Assembly (NCBI GenBank): GCA_950295325.1
Contig: OX485803.1
Span: 66,605,554 to 66,669,553 of the forward strand
DNA: 64,000 bases
Reading direction: 5' to 3'
DNA from: Polytrichum commune
Lineage: Eukaryota > Streptophyta > Polytrichopsida > Polytrichales > Polytrichaceae
Each line of letters begins with the position of its first letter. The stretch's first letter is position 1. The position numbers were made by a program, and so were the translations under genes. The notes beneath the pieces are model-generated. The model was not told the origin of the DNA. It did no database searches and was given only the letters and a program-made list of their open reading frames with translations. Positions 61,101-64,000 of this stretch are shown here, piece by piece.

Positions 61101-61963
61101 TAAAGTATGCACCAAATTGGTGGATACGTGAGAATTTTCGGTTGACCTAAAAGAAACAGTAAATTGATTAGATTCATGATGATATAATTTGGAAAACAAA
61201 ATATAAACTAGAAATAAGTGTAAAAAAATAGGTAAGAACATTACTTGTTGATGTCATGCATAGCAGTGAACAAACTTGGAATGTCGTCAGGCTCGGGCGC
61301 CAAAATGATAGAATCCACAAAGACATGACGTTCATAATCTTCGGTATATACGCGGTCAATATAATTTTTCAAAGCAAGAAATCTGTGATTTCCATCCCAT
61401 ATAAAAAACATCTTGTTCTTGTATGACGTCAATGACAAATCTGTATCCAATTGATATTCAAACAGGGCATTGGCTTGAGCCCAATTTGGGCTCCAGCATG
61501 CGCGAACCTCATCATCCACGAATTGAAAGTTTCCCTTAGAATCGGTGGCCGATATATAAAACACACGGTCACCATCACGATAACCATTGAAAAAATCAGC
61601 CTCCAATTTAGTAATGTCACCCTTCAAAGCAGGACACACAATCGGCATAGGAACCATGCGACATAAGGGTACACGCAAGCGAGCATTAGGTCCAGCACGG
61701 ATTGAAGAAATTGTGCAAGTGGAATTGACCTTTCGTTTGTTCGTAAGCTCCCACACTTTCTCTTGATAAGTTTTATTGTCACCATCATTATCTTCATCCG
61801 AGTCAAAATCATCGAGGGATTCATTTATTTATTTATTTTTCTTATTATGAAGATTTAACGATATGTCCTGATGATGATGAACTTGTTGAGATGGACGATC
61901 TTGAGTTGAATGCATTGTGAAATCATCATCAGTAGAAATAGGAGTCGTTCTTTCCAAATCCAT
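58157..61963 (-). pseudogene. ParB-like nuclease / DNA-methyltransferase-like fusion gene
   Basis: Seven exons by GT-AG sites (minus strand): 61963-61245, 61146-60957, 60851-60239, 60147-59507, 59412-59068, 58975-58518, 58409-58157, about 1070 codons. Exon 1: acidic N-terminus, then PLCRMVPMPIV and the ParB-like motif IWDGNHRFLAL with HVFVDSIIL. Exon 4: Cys-rich segment (CMFTTEICLDW, CGWYLDCPKDAC) and a basic run KRRKKKH. Exons 5-6: a bacterial-type N4/N6 methyltransferase fold, FAVDLVFLQFPDG where (D/S)PP(Y/W) is expected, ILFDDGVLIVFSA, PRFFQDLIELF, then the SAM-site-like VVDLTCSTGAS and RHLLAFEGD. Exon 7 is an acidic tail. Defects: TAA in an AAAT repeat (about 61830), TAA after PEML (about 60615), a frame change at an A7 run (about 60287), another near 59790. 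The catalytic PPY-type motif is not seen, so methyl transfer is doubtful. ParB and methylase domains occur together in bacterial and phage DNA-modification proteins. Confidence 0.7.
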
Positions 61964-62240
61964 TCATTGGTCCTAAAACAAATGAAATAAGTTTTATAAA
62001 TATTTCAAAACAAGTAGCAACACATTAGCAATAACATTACAAAAACAACAGCAATAACAACAACAATAACAACAACAATAACAACAGAATATCACGAACA
62101 CAGGGAAGAATGACAAAAATTATTCTAGACACAGCCATTTGCACCTTTAAATATTGTACGATTAGGGTGGCCGCTCACCCCAAAACTACAAGGCCAGACC
62201 CTGTGCGTCCAACTACAGGTCTAACAAAGTTGGACGCGAG
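61964..62240. other. Upstream region of the ParB-like/methyltransferase gene
   Basis: Contains CAACAA/CAATAA microsatellite text (62040-62085) and no coding signal. This should hold the gene's promoter, adjoining the first palindrome array. Confidence 0.5.
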
Positions 62241-62454
62241 GTTTGGGTCGAACGACCCAAACCATGCTCACAGTTTCGGTCATTCGACCCAAACCATGCT
62301 CATAGTTTCGGTCGTTCGACCCAAACCATGCTCACAGTTTCGGTCGACCGACCCAAACTAGGCACACAGTTTGGGTCGTTCGACCCAAACTAAGTAGACA
62401 GTTTGGGTCGATCGACCCAAACCATGCTCACAGTTTGGGTCGTTCGACCCAAAC
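62241..62454. repeat. Array of 7 palindromes, core GGGTCGNNCGACCC (element B)
   Basis: Seven units with ends GTTT...AAAC and a symmetric body GGGTCG/CGACCC, spaced about 32-37 bp by CATGCTCACA-type linkers. The two centre bases vary (AA, TT, TT, AC, TT, AT, TT) while the arms stay nearly fixed; three copies have GTTTCGG in the left arm. Confidence 0.97.
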
Positions 62455-62669
62455 TGTCCGCAATTTACGCCTGATTATGCGCAATTACCCAGTCACCACG
62501 AAAGTGCAAACAAACCTTGTACTGCACCTGTAGATGAGAAAGCTTGCAGCGATGAGCTCAGGTCCGACGGAGGAGAGAAAAAAAACTGAATGCTTTGGGG
62601 TTGTGGCAATTTATACTACTTGTCCCTGCAGCCATATTTAGCGTGGCTCTTCGTGGCCCCGCATAGCCG

Positions 62670-62798
62670 CTAGAAAGTTGCCAGCGCAGACCCTGTGCGT
62701 TAACGCACAGGGTCTACTTGCCAAACTTTGCGAAGCCTCTAGCTAGGCAAGTAGATCCTGTGCGTTAACGCACAGGGTCTGCGCTGGCAACTTTCTAG
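62670..62798. repeat. 129-bp inverted repeat containing two CGTTAACG palindromes
   Basis: CTAGAAAGTTGCCAGCGCAG at the left end is the exact inverse of the right end. Each arm contains CTGTGCGTTAACGCACAG, and the arms meet around CTTTGCGAAGCCTCTAG. It is a palindrome made of palindromes. Confidence 0.95.
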
Positions 62799-62885
62799 CC
62801 ACTATGCGTTACCGCATACACCCTGTGCGTTAGCGCATAAGGTCTGTGCGTTAGCACATAGACCCTGTGCGTTAACGCACAGGGC
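62799..62885. repeat. Degenerate CGTTAACG/CGTTAGCG palindromes
   Basis: Four partial units follow the large inverted repeat: TATGCGTTACCGCATA, CTGTGCGTTAGCGCATAAGG, TGTGCGTTAGCACATAG and CTGTGCGTTAACGCACAG. Confidence 0.9.
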
Positions 62886-63361
62886 CGAGACGTGAATTTG
62901 AAAAAAAACGTTTTTGCCAAAGTCTGGAATTCGTAGATTTGCCAAAACTTGTAAAATCTGGAAAAAATGCTAATGGGGTCCAAAAAAAAAACAAAAAAAT
63001 GCTATATTATCTAAATTTCCGTAGCTACAAATTCTTCTTATATATTTTTTTGGTTTGAAATGATTTTCTTTTCTCATTCTTCTATCTATTTCCTTGTTTT
63101 GGGCCACCTCGTAGATTTTGGGTTTCGGGGCAAAAAAACATTTATGCTATTTTGTGTCATTTTCTAGCTCCTATAACGTATTGCATGAGTACTTGAGTAG
63201 TCATATTTGTCATTTCTTGCATTCTAACCTCGTTTTGAATAGTTTTTTTGCTCCTATGTTCTGAACATCGATTTAAATTCATACAATAGATATTTGTTTT
63301 AATTTTAGGCTCTCCTAGTCGTTTTACCTCCCAACTTTGGCCTTCCTAAGTTGCGCTTACA
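62886..63361. other. AT-rich spacer, no gene seen
   Basis: Low-complexity A and T runs between two palindrome regions of element B; no coding feature. Confidence 0.5.
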
Positions 63362-63960
63362 AACCCTCTGCGTTAACGCACAGGGTTTCTCCTCCCAACT
63401 TTGGGCTTCCTAAGTTGCACTTATAAACCCTGTGCGTTAACGCACAGGGTTTCTCCTTCCAACTTTTTGCCTCCTAAGTTGCTCTTATAAACCCTGTGCG
63501 TTAACGTACAGGGTTTCACCTCCCAACTTCTCGCCTCTTAAGTTGCTCTTATAAACCCTGTACGTTAACGTACAGGGTTTCACCTCCCAACTTCTCGCCT
63601 CTTAAGTTGCTCTTATAAACCCTGTACGTTAACGTACATGGTTTCACCTCCCAACTTCTCGTCTCTTAAGTTGCTTTTATAAACCCTGTGCGTTAACGCA
63701 CATGGTTTCGCCTCCCAACTTCTCGTCTCTTAAGTTGTTCTTATAAACCCTGTGCGTTAACGCACAGGGTTTCGCCTCCCAACTTTTTGCCTCCTAAGTT
63801 GCTCTTATAAACCCTGTGCGTTAACGTACAGGGTTTTACCTCCCAACTTCTCGCCTCCTAAGTTGCTTTTATAAACCCTGTGCGTTCTCCTCCTGACTTC
63901 TAACTTTCCTAAATTTCTGTTATATATCATGTGCATTAACGTATAGGGTTTCTCCTCTCC
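63362..63960. repeat. Satellite of ~63-bp units, each with a CGTTAACG palindrome
   Basis: Ten units begin near 63364, 63428, 63492, 63556, 63620, 63684, 63748, 63812, 63876 and 63935. Each has the palindrome CTGTGCGTTAACGCACAG or a variant, then CTCCCAACTT..GCCTCCTAAGTTGC linker text. Two units (63556, 63620) have GTACGTTAACGTAC instead of GTGCGTTAACGCAC, changed on both arms. The ninth unit is broken and the tenth diverged. Confidence 0.95.
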
Positions 63961-64000
63961 AATTTATAACCTCTATGAATTGCTACTACATGACATGTGA

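Larger units (their letters stand above)
57974..64000. mobile_element. Element B: second copy of the element A family (right end outside window)
   Basis: Starts with GTGGGGAGTGCTATCTTATGAGC (57972 onward), like element A's left end. It continues with the same text as element A after its minisatellite (TTTGGTAATAGG, TATCCTATAACCGTGG, TTTAGGGTTTAGTAATAAGA). The insertion lies inside the NB-ARC gene; the expected target duplication would be close to GGAGAGACGT (57964-57973). Contents: the ParB-like/methyltransferase gene on the minus strand, then palindrome arrays. No right terminus appears before the window ends, and the SWIM gene, if present, would lie beyond it. Confidence 0.75.

Noticed and set aside
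63362-63960. CRISPR-like repeat-spacer array
   Set aside because: The linkers between palindromes are themselves repeats of one another, so it is a satellite, not a spacer array.
57974-64000. Complete element B within the window
   Set aside because: No inverted terminus or repeat of GGAGAGACGT was found before 64000, so the right end must lie outside.

Overview
This is nuclear DNA of a land plant, very probably a seed-free one and most likely a moss. It has genes with GT-AG introns, a complete multi-exon plant laccase, tRNA-derived SINEs, Ty3-type LTR retrotransposons and several MITE families. The strongest lineage clue is a protein kinase spliced directly to an NB-ARC domain (55459-57973), the 'PNL' immune-receptor architecture best known from mosses. 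I cannot name the species; a fern or lycophyte is not excluded.

Layout. 1-7500 is intergenic with two MITEs and a triplicated segment just upstream of the laccase. 7558-11891 is the laccase, seven exons with a 609-codon open frame and all copper ligands. About 12570-31897 is a nest of transposons: a decayed Ty3 element with gag on the minus strand (called RLG-2 here) received a 10-bp-TSD terminal-inverted-repeat element (element A, 15228-28771), which in turn received a Ty3 chromovirus-like element with apparently identical LTRs (RLG-1, 21653-28621). RLG-2's own LTR holds a further LTR. 33936-34834 is a hAT-like MITE, 37706-39261 a solo LTR, and 42900-52700 a patchwork of dispersed repeats, foldback elements, a SINE and a dead pogo/Tigger-like transposase. 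55459-57973 is the kinase-NB-ARC gene, broken by a one-base frameshift and by a second copy of the element A family (element B, 57974 to the window end).

The most notable content is the element A/B family. Both copies share the same minisatellite-like terminus and a minus-strand gene with a ParB-like nuclease motif. In the better copy (element B) this gene continues through a Cys-rich segment into a DNA-methyltransferase-like domain. Element A also carries, divergently on the plus strand, a protein ending in a SWIM zinc finger, as in Mutator-like transposases, and its 10-bp target duplication fits that superfamily. Just 5' of the ParB-like gene each copy holds a long array of palindromes. The arrays differ in sequence but share the core CGTTAACG, and some repeat units show paired changes that keep the palindrome. 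A mobile element carrying a ParB-like/methyltransferase protein next to arrays of palindromic candidate target sites is the best candidate here for an undescribed system.

The ParB-like/methyltransferase and NB-ARC frames, and the region upstream of the SWIM frame, contain apparent frameshifts, some in homopolymers. Pseudogene decay and sequencing error cannot be told apart from this sequence alone.
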